A stretch of DNA of 64,000 nt, taken from the NCBI RefSeq assembly GCF_007678455.1, contig NZ_VEEP01000001.1, positions 248,001 through 312,000 on the forward strand, given 5' to 3'. Below, in pieces: positions 8,791 to 18,660 of this stretch. The DNA is from Cytobacillus oceanisediminis 2691 (GTDB taxonomy: Bacteria > Bacillota > Bacilli > Bacillales > Cytobacillaceae). Each line of letters opens with the position of its first letter. Position 1 is the stretch's first letter. The translations under genes were made by a program, and so were the position numbers. The notes beneath the pieces were generated by a model, which saw nothing but the letters and a program-made list of their open reading frames with translations, had not been told where the DNA came from and did not search any database.

Positions 8791-9756
8791 ATGCTTAAGT
8801 ACAGTTTACGACGCATACTCGGAATGATTCCTATGCTTTTCCTTATCTCCATCGTAGTGTTTTCCCTGGCGAAACTTATGCCAGGGGACTCACTCAGTGG
8901 GGAGATCGATCCGAACAACACGGATCCGGCATACATAGAAGAGATGCGCGAGAAGCTGGGTTACAATGACCCAATCCACATTCAGTATTTCACATGGATT
9001 TCAAACTTCATGCAGGGTGATTTCGGGAAATCGACCCGCTATAAAATCCCGGCGAGTGAAATCATTGGTGAACGTTTGCCTAACACTATTTTTCTAGGTT
9101 TCTCCAGTATTCTAATCACTTATATTCTAGCGTTTATCATGGGTATTTATGCCGGCAGAAAGCCGTATACAATCGGCGACAACGTCATAGGCACCGCAAA
9201 CTATATAGGGTTGGCACTGCCTTCATTCGTTGCGGGTGTGTTCGCAATCTATTTCTTTTCATTCAACTTAGGCTGGTTCCCTTCGAATGGATCGGTTGAT
9301 ATATCCACGACAGAAGGAACAGCTGCATATTGGTTAAGCAGACTACACCATGTATTTTTACCAGCACTTGTTTTAGGTCTATTGAGTACTGCAAGCTATA
9401 CGCAATTCCTGCGTAATGACATTATAGAAAACAGCCGTAAGGACTTTGTAAGAACGGCAAGAGCCAAAGGAACACCTGAAAAGAAAATCTACAATCAGCA
9501 CATCTTACGTAACTCAATCATCCCGCTGATTACCTTCCTTGGATTTGATATCGTAGCACTCGTTGGCGGTGCAATCATCACCGAGACGATCTTCACTTAT
9601 CCTGGAATAGGTCAATTATTCTTGAACTCTGTCAGTCAAAGAGACTATCCAGTCCTCATGACCTTGACCATGATGTTCTCATTCTTGACTTTGTTTGGAA
9701 ACCTGGTTGCAGACATACTATATGGAATTGTTGATCCAAGGATCAGGCTGGATTAA
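8791..9756 (+). CDS. appB: Oligopeptide ABC transporter permease AppB
   Basis: OppB-type membrane permease, 321 residues from the ATG at 8791. That start is chosen because AAGGAG at 8778-8783 is seven bases away, while the in-frame ATG at 8785 is only one base from it. The N terminus reads MLKYSLRRILGMIPMLFLIS. About six membrane helices are evident, with the EAA loop DFVRTARAKGTPEKKIYNQH for contact with the ATPases. It is followed 11 bp later by appC. Confidence 0.95.
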   Translation: MLKYSLRRILGMIPMLFLISIVVFSLAKLMPGDSLSGEIDPNNTDPAYIEEMREKLGYNDPIHIQYFTWISNFMQGDFGKSTRYKIPASEIIGERLPNTIFLGFSSILITYILAFIMGIYAGRKPYTIGDNVIGTANYIGLALPSFVAGVFAIYFFSFNLGWFPSNGSVDISTTEGTAAYWLSRLHHVFLPALVLGLLSTASYTQFLRNDIIENSRKDFVRTARAKGTPEKKIYNQHILRNSIIPLITFLGFDIVALVGGAIITETIFTYPGIGQLFLNSVSQRDYPVLMTLTMMFSFLTLFGNLVADILYGIVDPRIRLD

Positions 9757-9767
9757 GGAGGATGGCT

Positions 9768-10676
9768 ATGGAAGTTTCTACAGCAAAAAATACACAGATA
9801 AACCTGAAGCCGGAAAAAGGCTTGTCTCCTTGGGCCATTGCACGCAAGAAGTTCATTAAGAACAAGCTTGCGATGACAAGTCTGATCTTTTTGATCATCG
9901 TTACCGTTGTCTCTTTCCTGGCTCCATACATCACTACGATCGATATCACTAAAATCAATATCAGTCAAATGTCCCTTAAGCCATCCGCAGAGCACTGGCT
10001 GGGAACGGATAAAAATGGCCGGGACGTTTTCACGAGATTATTGTATGGCGGAAGGGTATCACTTTTAGTCGGAATTAGCTGTACACTATTCGTTATCATC
10101 TTTGGAACAATTGTAGGTTCAATCGCTGGATACTTCGGCGGAATCGTGGACAGCATGCTGATGCGTTTTACAGACTTTGTCCTGAACTTCCCATTCCTGG
10201 TATTCGTTATCGTATTGGCTACAATTTTCTATGGTAAAATCAATGGTCTTGTTATCCTGATCATGGTTATCAGCTTGCTGAGCTGGGGCGGGGTAGCACG
10301 TATTGTCCGAAGCAAGATTTTGGCTGAAAAAGAGAATGAATACATTCTTGCTGCGATTTCCATCGGATGTTCACCATTTAAAGTCATAACAAAGCATCTG
10401 CTTCCAAACGTCCTTTCTACCATCATCGTGCAAGCAACAATCTTGTTTGCTTCAATGATTGTCGCAGAAACAGGACTAAGCTTCCTCGGATTTGGTGTTC
10501 CATCTGAAATCCCAAGCTGGGGCAACATGCTTGCATTCGCAAATGAACCAGACGTATTACAAGGAAAGCCGTGGATTTGGATCCCGCCAGCCCTTGCCAT
10601 CACACTGACGATTTTGTCCATCAACTTCGTAGGTGAAGGCCTGAAGGACGCATTGAATCCAAGATCACGCCGTTAA
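9768..10676 (+). CDS. appC: Oligopeptide ABC transporter permease AppC
   Basis: OppC-type permease and last gene of the app operon, 302 residues from the ATG at 9768. AAGGAGG at 9755-9761 abuts an earlier in-frame ATG at 9762 but is correctly spaced (six bases) for 9768. The WLGTDKNGRDVFTRLLYGGR motif and the EAA loop with NEYILAAISIGCSPFKVITK are present, along with about six membrane helices. A strong terminator follows directly at 10675-10705, overlapping the stop codon. Confidence 0.95.
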   Translation: MEVSTAKNTQINLKPEKGLSPWAIARKKFIKNKLAMTSLIFLIIVTVVSFLAPYITTIDITKINISQMSLKPSAEHWLGTDKNGRDVFTRLLYGGRVSLLVGISCTLFVIIFGTIVGSIAGYFGGIVDSMLMRFTDFVLNFPFLVFVIVLATIFYGKINGLVILIMVISLLSWGGVARIVRSKILAEKENEYILAAISIGCSPFKVITKHLLPNVLSTIIVQATILFASMIVAETGLSFLGFGVPSEIPSWGNMLAFANEPDVLQGKPWIWIPPALAITLTILSINFVGEGLKDALNPRSRR

Positions 10677-10705
10677 AAAATCTACCATACACAGGTAGAT
10701 TTTTT
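10675..10705 (+). terminator. Intrinsic terminator of the app operon
   Basis: AAAAAATCTACC and GGTAGATTTTTT form a twelve-base-pair stem with a seven-base loop, beginning inside the appC stop codon. It is symmetrical and could work on both strands. Confidence 0.93.
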
Positions 10706-10739
10706 ATTTTGTTCTATTGTAGGAAGTTGGGTGCGGAAC

Positions 10740-11520
10740 GTGTTCTAAGTTCGGACAAAAAGACGAGCCAGAACGCTTAAAATAGCCGAAACAGCCCCAA
10801 GTTCGGACAAAAGAACAAGCCAGGTTGCTTGAAATGTCCGAAGTGGTCCCAAGTTCGGACAAAAGATCAGGCTGGAGTGGCTGAAATGTCCAAAGCAGCC
10901 CTAAGTTCGGACAAAACAACAAGCCTTGGTGCATGAAATGTCCGAAGCAGCCCCAAGTTCGGACAAAACAACAAGCCAGGATGCATGAAATGTCCGAACC
11001 AGTCCCAAATTCGGACAAAACAACAAGCCAGGATGCATGAAATGTCCGAAGTAACCCCAAGTTCGGACAAAACAACAAGCCAGGATTCGTGAAATGTCCG
11101 AAGTAATCCCGTGTTCGGACATAAGACCAGGCTTGAGCACATGAAATGTCCGAAGCAGCCCCAAGTTCGGACAAAACAACAAGCCTGGGTGCATGAAATG
11201 TCCGAAGCAGCTCCAAGTTCGGACAAAACAACAAGCCTTGGTGCATGAAATGTCCTAACCCCAAGTTCGGACAAAAGAACAAGCCAGGATGCATGGAATG
11301 TCCGAAGCAGCCCCAAGTTCGGACAAAACAGCAAGCTTGGGTGCATGAAATGTCCGAAGCTACCCTAAGTTCGGATAAAACAACAAGCCTGGGTGCATGA
11401 AATGTCGGAAGCAGCTCCAAGTTCGGACAAAACAATAAGCCAAGATGCATGAAAAGCCTGAAGCGTTCCCGTGTTCGGACAAAACACTGAGCATGGATGC
11501 TCGTAAGTTCACAAGCAGCC
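10740..11520. repeat. 52-bp tandem repeat array A, 15 units
   Basis: The core TTCGGAC recurs at 10750, 10802, 10854, 10906, 10958, 11010, 11062, 11114, 11166, 11218, 11266, 11318, 11370 (as TTCGGAT), 11422 and 11474. The period is exactly 52 bp except for one 48-bp unit. Each unit reads TTCGGACA, 25 bases, TGTCCGAA, 11 bases, so inverted arms alternate at long and short spacings. The inner 25 bases are also conserved (AACAACAAGCC, then a TGCATGAAA block). Unit-to-unit differences are substitutions. Apparent reverse-strand open frames cross it in all three frames because 52 is not a multiple of three; they are not genes. It starts about 35 bp after the app terminator. Confidence 0.95.
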
Positions 11521-11563
11521 CAGGTACAGACATCATTCTCAATTTTAGCCAGTACAATGAATA

Positions 11564-11592
11564 TTCCGACCGTGCCAACCTGTCTCTATAAT
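11564..11592 (+). promoter_or_regulatory. Possible sigma-A promoter for the small membrane protein
   Basis: A TATAAT at 11587-11592 is preceded at 17 bases by a weak -35, TTCCGA. It lies between the repeat array and the small gene at 11682. The poor -35 makes this tentative. Confidence 0.3.
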
Positions 11593-11681
11593 GAAGGCAG
11601 GTTCAAGTACTTTCTTACCGACTTCCTTCATATGTATATATAAAAATGGACAGGCAGGGGTGAGTAGGTTGCATGATCTGA

Positions 11682-11924
11682 ATGTCAATTGTGAAAAGAG
11701 CCAATTTGATGATTTTTAGGTTGTTTGTTTTGACGATTGGTTTTGGTTTGGCTGTTTCGGGGGGGATCAGCACAATCGCATATTTGAATATGATTACTGC
11801 TGGTCACGGAGTAGATGAATATTTAGCGTTTATATCGCGGAGGGTGGAGTGTTACCTTCTTCCTGCAGGAATTAGCATCATTTGGTTAAGTATATACTGG
11901 CCGCATAATCATGAGGAAAATTGA
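11682..11924 (+). CDS. Small hypothetical membrane protein
   Basis: An 80-residue protein that I cannot assign. Two hydrophobic segments, roughly residues 10-34 and 56-70, are separated by a polar stretch (NMITAGHGVDEYLAFISRRVE), which suggests a hairpin membrane protein. The start is uncertain: ATG 11682 is the first codon after an in-frame stop, with GTG 11691 and ATG 11709 as alternatives, and no ribosome site is ideally spaced. It lies between repeat array A and yjbA, in the same direction as yjbA. The orderly hydrophobic pattern supports it being real. Confidence 0.6.
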   Translation: MSIVKRANLMIFRLFVLTIGFGLAVSGGISTIAYLNMITAGHGVDEYLAFISRRVECYLLPAGISIIWLSIYWPHNHEEN

Positions 11925-12005
11925 TCTTCCTTTTAAGGAATAATTTTACTTAGTGCTGCCCATACTGATGGACAAACAGTTTCTTGAAGTGAGGGGTTAT
12001 AAATC

Positions 12006-12752
12006 ATGTTGTATCTTCATGATGTCTGGGTAAACTGGTTCGAAGGGGAAGAGAACGGCTATAATGTCTGCCACTTTCATGAGTGGCGCAAGGACGATGG
12101 AGTAGAGCTCCTTGACCAGGTGCCGCTGCTGAAAATTGACCATCTGTTATTTAATTACATTGAGAACGATTTATCAGAGTTGCCTCAACAGCTTCTGGAT
12201 GACATTTACCGCAAGGCATACTTGAGGAAGAACCATGAACGTACGCAGCTTGATTATTGTTTCGTTGTTTCTGATGGAACAGGAATTCTTGCTGTGGACA
12301 CCATCGGTTACAATATCCCGATTCGCAAAAGCCGCCTGATTCCGAGACAGGAACAGCTAGTTTATGAAATGATTGAAAATCAGGATACGATTCAGTATGG
12401 GTTCAATGACCAAACTGCTCTGAAGGATTTCCATATCTTATCGCCATCACCAGATTTAATGAGGGGATTGACCCGGAAGGAAAGACAATTGAAGCAGTTG
12501 TTGTTCATGGCGATGGACCAGTTGAACTCTTCAAAAAATGTAGCTGAAGTGCGCTACTGGTTCACTGAATGGAAACCTGAACAATATGAAGTGATTCAAC
12601 AGCTTTCCTTTGAAGATGTTTGGGAAAGACTATATGATGAGACAAAATTCGGCTGGTCAGGAAAGCATGAGAAGTTCTGTGAAAATATCATAAAAGGCCA
12701 GGCATTCTTCGAAAAATTATGGGAGATGGAGCACGGTCCGAAAGTGAATTAG
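12006..12752 (+). CDS. yjbA: UPF0736 family protein YjbA
   Basis: A 248-residue soluble protein of the uncharacterised YjbA family (DUF3603), recognised by its N terminus [20 protein letters not shown] and by its place between the app operon and trpS, as in B. subtilis. It has no signal peptide or membrane helices and is rich in aromatic and acidic residues. GTGAGGGG precedes the ATG. No function is known to me for this family. A terminator follows at 12753 and the neighbouring trpS is convergent. Confidence 0.9.
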   Translation: MLYLHDVWVNWFEGEENGYNVCHFHEWRKDDGVELLDQVPLLKIDHLLFNYIENDLSELPQQLLDDIYRKAYLRKNHERTQLDYCFVVSDGTGILAVDTIGYNIPIRKSRLIPRQEQLVYEMIENQDTIQYGFNDQTALKDFHILSPSPDLMRGLTRKERQLKQLLFMAMDQLNSSKNVAEVRYWFTEWKPEQYEVIQQLSFEDVWERLYDETKFGWSGKHEKFCENIIKGQAFFEKLWEMEHGPKVN

Positions 12753-12780
12753 GAGCTGATGTACTCAGCTCTTTTTGTTT
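12753..12780 (+). terminator. Terminator of yjbA
   Basis: GAGCTGA and TCAGCTC form a seven-base-pair stem with a five-base loop, followed by TTTTTG and further T residues. Confidence 0.85.
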
Positions 12781-12804
12781 TTTACATATAAGACGGTTGA
12801 ATTG

Positions 12805-12834
12805 AAAAGGAGCTGGTAAATGCCAGCTCCTTTT
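12805..12834 (-). terminator. Terminator of trpS
   Basis: AAAAGGAGCTGG pairs with CCAGCTCCTTTT around a six-base loop just past the trpS stop on the minus strand. The arms are symmetrical, so it also backs up the yjbA terminator on the plus strand. Confidence 0.88.
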
Positions 12835-12838
12835 CTGA

Positions 12839-13843
<1,005 letters not shown>

Positions 13844-13883
13844 CTATTATGGTTCTTCTTCCTAAGAACAAAAAGAAGAACGC

Positions 13884-14120
13884 AAAAAAGGACCATTCGT
13901 CCCCTACTTGTAGGGACGAATGGTCCGTGTTGCCACCCTAATTACTCACGAATGAGTCACTCTGCCCATGCTTGTGCTGCATGGCTTCCTTTAACGCAGG
14001 ATTTACGCCTGGATCTACTTACTGCTTAGTTTCGAACCAGAAGCTCGGAAGTCCATTCCAAATGCCAGGCTGTTTGTTTCCACCGACCACAAACTCTCTG
14101 AGAAGCCTTAAACAAATGTA
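13884..14120 (-). promoter_or_regulatory. T-box riboswitch, Trp specifier
   Basis: Reading the minus strand, the leader contains the conserved T-box AGGGTGGCAACACGG (about 13927-13941). It is followed by a terminator hairpin of GGACCATTCGTCCC with its complement and a T-run (13884-13929). Upstream, a Stem I region contains AGAGAG and the specifier context GAA-TGG-ACT, where UGG (complement of 14053-14055) is the Trp codon. Uncharged tRNA-Trp would pair with the specifier and the T-box and favour the antiterminator. The arrangement is the standard Firmicutes trpS leader. Confidence 0.93.
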
Positions 14121-14159
14121 CTATTCTTCTTCATTGCTTTTAAAGATTTATTAAAAATG

Positions 14160-14188
14160 ATTATAATCAAATTTACCATCATAAGCAA
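14160..14188 (-). promoter_or_regulatory. Sigma-A promoter of trpS
   Basis: On the minus strand, TTGCTT and TATAAT are separated by 17 bases. The predicted start near 14153 gives a leader of about 325 nucleotides that holds the whole T-box. Confidence 0.75.
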
Positions 14189-14204
14189 GTGGAACAGGAT
14201 TCTT

Positions 14205-14570
14205 TTACAAATAATAAACGTAAAGGGCTGCCAGCATGAAAGCTAAATCCAGGAGACTAATAATAAGAAGGGGGTTCGCATTGAAGGTGACCAACTCGGA
14301 CAGAGGAGTCATTTCCTCAAACGACTTCTTCTTCTCTCCTTCTTCCTTCTTGGTAAAAACAGTACGGAAAGAATAGGACATTGTGTCAAAGAAACCTGAA
14401 TTGACAGTATAGACAAGTAAGGAGATGAATAATAGTGCACTAGCAATATAAAAAGAAATATTGATATAACTCAGTAAGGTAAAACCTCTACGAACGAGGA
14501 AAGAGAGGAAGAGAACTATCAACTGCGATGAAAAAAAACCGAAAAAAATTTTCCCAACTTTATTGCGCAT
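14205..14570 (-). CDS. DUF3899 family membrane protein
   Basis: A 121-residue protein with three hydrophobic segments (about residues 9-26, 34-58 and 100-120) and a charged cytoplasmic stretch, KKEEGEKKKSFEEM, between the second and third. I recognise the pattern as the DUF3899 family of small Bacillaceae membrane proteins, whose function is unknown. It lies upstream of trpS on the same strand, but trpS has its own promoter and leader. It is divergent from the opp operon, with 273 bp of AT-rich spacer. Confidence 0.75.
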   Translation of the reverse strand: MRNKVGKIFFGFFSSQLIVLFLSFLVRRGFTLLSYINISFYIASALLFISLLVYTVNSGFFDTMSYSFRTVFTKKEEGEKKKSFEEMTPLSELVTFNANPLLIISLLDLAFMLAALYVYYL

Positions 14571-14763
14571 TTTACGGATTCTCCCTTAAATTGCTATTTC
14601 ATTAAAGTAATATTTTAAAAAAACTCTGTAAAAAACTTAAATATTACAATAGGTAACACATTGATTTCATTGAACAAAGGCTTATAAGTCACCATTATAA
14701 CATAAATCAACTAGGAAATTTATTACTATTGTTTCAAAGTTGTAAATTTTTCTCGCAAAAATA

Positions 14764-14792
14764 TTGAACATTTAATTTAATCTATGTATAAT
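14764..14792 (+). promoter_or_regulatory. Sigma-A promoter of the opp operon
   Basis: TTGAAC at 14764-14769 and TATAAT at 14787-14792 are 17 bases apart. This -10 overlaps an in-frame ATG at 14784, which is a further reason to place the oppA start at TTG 14844 instead. Confidence 0.8.
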
Positions 14793-14843
14793 AGGGAATG
14801 TAAAAAGTTTTCAGAAAACAACAAAAAAGAGGGGGCAAAACTT

Positions 14844-16547
14844 TTGAAAAAGTCTAAATTTTCATTGCTATTAGTTTTGACTCTAGTATTCTCTCTATTT
14901 CTGACTGCTTGCAGCAGCGGAGATAAGGATACTGGAAAAGACAAGCCTGCTGATGAAGGCACAAAAGGCGAAGAAACTGCTAACGTACCACAGGAATTAA
15001 GAATGTTGGATTCTTCCGAGATCCCAACTATGGACACTGTCTTAGCTGAAGGTTCTACAAGTTTCACTTACATAAACAACGTAGGTGAAGGTCTTTACCG
15101 CCTTGACCAGGACCACAAGCCGGTTCCTGCACTTGCTGATGGCGAACCAGAAATCAGCGAAGATAAGACTGTTTACACTTTCAAACTTCGCGATTCTAAA
15201 TGGTCTAACGGCGAGCCTGTAACTGCACAAGACTTCGTATTTGCTTGGCAGCGCGCAATCGACCCTGCAACTGCTTCTCCATATGGTCCTTACATGATGG
15301 GCGGCAAAATCAAGGGTGCTGCAGAAATCACTGAAGCTGGAGCAAATAAGAAAGACTACGACCTTAACACTCTTGGTGTAAAGGCAATTGACGAAAAAAC
15401 TTTGGAAGTAACTCTTGAAAAGCCAGTAGTATACTGGGCTGACCTTTTCGCTTTCCCAACATTCTATCCTCAAAACCAGAAGTTTGTTGAAGAGAAAGGC
15501 GAAGCTTTCGCAAGCAATGCTGAAAACTTACTTTACAACGGACCTTTCAAGATGACTAAGTGGGAAGGTACTGACGCCACTGAGTGGGTACTTGAAAAGA
15601 ACGAAGATTACTGGAATGCTAAAGATGTAACTCTTGAGAAAATCACTGTAAACGTAGTAAAAGATTCAAACTCTGCTGTAAACGCATTTGAAGCTGGCGA
15701 AACAGACATGACTGGATTGCTTTCTTCTGATATCGTTCCATCATACGAAGGCGATGAGCGTATGCTTAGCTGGATGGAGCCAACTGTATTCTGGATCAAG
15801 ATGAACCAGAAGAACGAAGCTCTTAAAAACGTAAACATCCGTAAAGCAATCGCAATGGGCTTCAACAAAGAAGACCTTGCTGCAAGCATCCTGAACAATG
15901 GTTCAGTAGCTGCTAACTATTTCGTACCAAAAGATTTCGTAACTCTTGACGGTGAAGATTTCCGTGAAAAGTACGGCGACATTGTTACTTTCAATGCTGA
16001 AGAAGCTAAAAAGGCTTGGGAAACTGGACTTAAGGAACTTGGCGTAGATAAGCTTGAGATTCGCTACCTTGGTGGAGACACTGAAGCAGCTAAGAAGACT
16101 GACGCTTACATCAAGAACCAATTGGAAACTAACCTTCCAGGTTTGACTGTCAAACTTGAAAGTGTTCCTTTCGCAGTACGTCTAGAGCGTGACAACGCTA
16201 TGGATTATGATCTTCAATTCGCAGGATGGGGCCCTGACTACGGTAACGCATTGTCGTTCACTGACCTTTGGATCACTGATGGCGGAAGCAACAGAATGGG
16301 ATACACTAATCCTAAATACGATCAGTTGATCAAGGACGCTCAAGGCAAGCTTGCAACTGATGAAAAAGCACAATGGGAAGCTCAGCAGGAAGCTGAAAAG
16401 ATCATGCTTGGAGAAGATTTTGGTCTAGCGCCGGTTTACCAGCGTGCAGCTAACATCCTATTGAACCCAGGAGTTAAAGGTCTTGCGATCTACAACTATG
16501 GTCCTGACTATAACTTCCAATGGGTTAAGATTACTGAAGCAGAATAA
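14844..16547 (+). CDS. oppA: Oligopeptide-binding lipoprotein OppA
   Basis: Family 5 binding lipoprotein of 567 residues from a TTG start at 14844, with GAGGGGG about eight bases upstream. Signal peptide LKKSKFSLLLVLTLVFSLF runs to lipobox LTAC. The mature part contains DSKWSNGEPVTAQDFVFAWQ and IRKAIAMGFNKEDLA, characteristic of OppA. It binds oligopeptides, including signalling peptides in related bacilli, for OppB-F. A strong palindromic terminator at 16594-16627 between oppA and oppB would leave oppA in excess over the membrane subunits, the usual stoichiometry for binding proteins. Codon use is strongly biased, suggesting high expression. Confidence 0.96.
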   Translation: MKKSKFSLLLVLTLVFSLFLTACSSGDKDTGKDKPADEGTKGEETANVPQELRMLDSSEIPTMDTVLAEGSTSFTYINNVGEGLYRLDQDHKPVPALADGEPEISEDKTVYTFKLRDSKWSNGEPVTAQDFVFAWQRAIDPATASPYGPYMMGGKIKGAAEITEAGANKKDYDLNTLGVKAIDEKTLEVTLEKPVVYWADLFAFPTFYPQNQKFVEEKGEAFASNAENLLYNGPFKMTKWEGTDATEWVLEKNEDYWNAKDVTLEKITVNVVKDSNSAVNAFEAGETDMTGLLSSDIVPSYEGDERMLSWMEPTVFWIKMNQKNEALKNVNIRKAIAMGFNKEDLAASILNNGSVAANYFVPKDFVTLDGEDFREKYGDIVTFNAEEAKKAWETGLKELGVDKLEIRYLGGDTEAAKKTDAYIKNQLETNLPGLTVKLESVPFAVRLERDNAMDYDLQFAGWGPDYGNALSFTDLWITDGGSNRMGYTNPKYDQLIKDAQGKLATDEKAQWEAQQEAEKIMLGEDFGLAPVYQRAANILLNPGVKGLAIYNYGPDYNFQWVKITEAE

Positions 16548-16593
16548 TAACTAAAGCAGTTTCTTATTTCAGAAGGTAATAATTCTGATGATA

Positions 16594-16627
16594 GAAAGAG
16601 AGTATATCTAGATATACTCTCTTTTTC
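16594..16627 (+). terminator. Intra-operon terminator between oppA and oppB
   Basis: AAAGAGAGTATATC pairs with GATATACTCTCTTT with almost no loop, followed by T residues. It sits between the binding-protein gene and the permease genes and probably reduces read-through, so OppA is made in excess. Confidence 0.88.
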
Positions 16628-16685
16628 CCTGTGAGGCATTTGTCGAATAATAGGGAAAATTAAAATAATATAGGAGGTGCACACT

Positions 16686-17615
16686 ATGGGAAAATACCTG
16701 GCTAAAAGGATTCTCTTTATGATTTTGACTCTTTTCATTATTGCGTCCATAACGTTTTTCTTAATGAAAATCATACCTGGTACGCCATTTGCGAGTGCAG
16801 CTAAATTGCCGCCTGCGCAATTGCAAATAATGAAAGCTAAGTATGGATTGGACCAGCCTGTGCCTGTACAATATGCTAAATATATTGGCAACCTGCTGCA
16901 AGGAGATCTGGGTATCTCATTTCAATTTAATAACACACCGGTAACCGACCTGATGATCAAGCGTCTTGGTCCATCTATGCAATTAGGAGCCCAGGCTATG
17001 ATTGTTGGAACCATATTAGGCATCATGCTCGGTATATTTGCCGCTCTTAGACAAAATACATGGGTGGATTATAGTGCAACATTTATTGCAGTTTTGGGTA
17101 AGGCTGTGCCAAACTTTGTTTTTGCTGGTCTTCTTCAATATTTTGTAGCTGTAAAATTAGGCTGGTTCCCAGTGCTATTCTGGAAAGGATTTGAATATAC
17201 AATCCTGCCAACCATTGCATTATCTATTTTCCCAATAGCAATTTCAGCCCGATTCATGAGAACAGAAATGATTGAAGTTTTAGGGTCGGATTACATCCTT
17301 CTAGCTAAAGCAAAAGGTGCAAGTTACTATGAAATCGCAGTAAAACATGCTTTGAGGAATGCACTTATTCCTTTGGTAACTGTACTAGGGCCTTTGGCGA
17401 TCTCTTTGATGACAGGTTCACTAGTAGTAGAAAAGATATTTGCTATTCCTGGATTAGGAGAGCAGTTTGTAAAATCTATTACTGTTAATGATTACCCTGT
17501 TATCATGGGAACAACTATTTTATTTGCTGCTTTATTTGTGTTTATCATCCTTGTAGTGGATATTTTATATGGAATCATTGATCCACGAATCAGACTGTCA
17601 GGAGGTAAAAAGTAA
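16686..17615 (+). CDS. oppB: Oligopeptide ABC transporter permease OppB
   Basis: Permease of 309 residues starting at ATG 16686. AGGAGGTG at 16672-16679 lies six bases upstream, which rules out the in-frame GTG at 16677 inside that site. It opens MGKYLAKRILFMILTLFIIA, has about six membrane helices and the EAA loop with DYILLAKAKGASYYEIAVKH. Its stop overlaps the oppC start by one base (TAATG), and the oppC ribosome site AGGAGG lies within its last codons, indicating coupled translation. Confidence 0.95.
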   Translation: MGKYLAKRILFMILTLFIIASITFFLMKIIPGTPFASAAKLPPAQLQIMKAKYGLDQPVPVQYAKYIGNLLQGDLGISFQFNNTPVTDLMIKRLGPSMQLGAQAMIVGTILGIMLGIFAALRQNTWVDYSATFIAVLGKAVPNFVFAGLLQYFVAVKLGWFPVLFWKGFEYTILPTIALSIFPIAISARFMRTEMIEVLGSDYILLAKAKGASYYEIAVKHALRNALIPLVTVLGPLAISLMTGSLVVEKIFAIPGLGEQFVKSITVNDYPVIMGTTILFAALFVFIILVVDILYGIIDPRIRLSGGKK

Positions 17616-18643
17616 TGGCTAATCTTGAAACGAAAATTTCAAAAGATCGCTTTCAGCCTGCAATCATTGATTCAGCTAAAAGCGAAGAAATTAACAAGCC
17701 GAGCTTAACCTTTTGGCAGGATGCTTGGATGCGTGTGCGTAAGAACAAAGGTGCCCTGGCAAGTTTAATTGTTATGGTTCTGCTTGTTTTAATGGCCTTC
17801 ATTGGTCCTTTAATTAGTGGAAAAGATTTTGACACACAAAAAGTCAGCCATAATAATTTGCCGCCAAGAATTCAGGGGCTTGAAAATATCAGTTGGCTCC
17901 CTTTTGATGGAGTTAAGGTAAATAAAGCCGGCAAAGAAATTAATATGTATGAAGTTAAAAAAGTAGACGAGTATTATTGGTTTGGTACTGACGCGTTAGG
18001 ACGTGACCTTTTCACACGTACTTGGAAGGGAACCCAAATCTCTTTGTATATTGCTTTGCTTGCAGCGCTGATTGATATGATTATTGGTGTTGCCTATGGG
18101 GCGGTATCAGGGTATTATGGCGGCAGACTGGACAATGTTATGCAAAGGATCACAGAAGTCCTTGTTGGTATTCCTACAATGATTGTTGTAATATTAATGA
18201 TTCTTGTGCTTCAGCCAGGTATCATCTCAATTACTGTTGCTCTGACAATAACGGGTTGGGTTGGAATGGCGCGTGTCGTCCGTGCACAGGTTTTAAAGCT
18301 TAAGGAACAAGAGTTTGTTCTTGCATCTAAGACATTAGGGAATTCTGACGGGAAGATTATTTCCAAACATTTACTCCCTAACCTTGCTGGTGTCATTATT
18401 ATTAACACAATGTTTACTATTCCAAATGCGATTTTCTTTGAAGCATTCCTAAGCTTTATTGGACTTGGTCTGCAGGACCCATTAGCTTCATTGGGTACTT
18501 TAATCGATGAAGGATTTAAAGTATTAAGATTGCATCCACATGAGATGATCATCCCAGCTATCATCATCAGTCTTATCATGATTACATTCAATATGCTGGC
18601 AGACGGATTGCGTGATGCGCTTGATCCGAAAATGCGCGATTAA
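17615..18643 (+). CDS. oppC: Oligopeptide ABC transporter permease OppC
   Basis: Permease of 342 residues. Compared with AppC it carries about 40 extra residues in the first extracytoplasmic loop (around RIQGLENISWLPFDGVKVNK), a known difference between OppC and DppC/AppC proteins. The motif FGTDALGRDLFTRTWKGTQ and the EAA loop with [20 protein letters not shown] are present. It overlaps oppB by one base and is followed 17 bp later by oppD. Confidence 0.95.
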   Translation: MANLETKISKDRFQPAIIDSAKSEEINKPSLTFWQDAWMRVRKNKGALASLIVMVLLVLMAFIGPLISGKDFDTQKVSHNNLPPRIQGLENISWLPFDGVKVNKAGKEINMYEVKKVDEYYWFGTDALGRDLFTRTWKGTQISLYIALLAALIDMIIGVAYGAVSGYYGGRLDNVMQRITEVLVGIPTMIVVILMILVLQPGIISITVALTITGWVGMARVVRAQVLKLKEQEFVLASKTLGNSDGKIISKHLLPNLAGVIIINTMFTIPNAIFFEAFLSFIGLGLQDPLASLGTLIDEGFKVLRLHPHEMIIPAIIISLIMITFNMLADGLRDALDPKMRD

Positions 18644-18660
18644 AAGGGCAGGTGAATATA

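Noticed and set aside
10740-11520. CRISPR array
   Set aside because: The period is regular, but the whole unit is repeated with no unique spacers, the arms are inverted, and there are no cas genes.
10704-11578. Long reverse-strand open frames across array A, with a repeating Cys/Phe/Leu-rich peptide
   Set aside because: They are translations of the 52-bp repeat, which lacks stops on that strand. Three frames overlap because 52 is not a multiple of three, and there is no ribosome site or codon bias.
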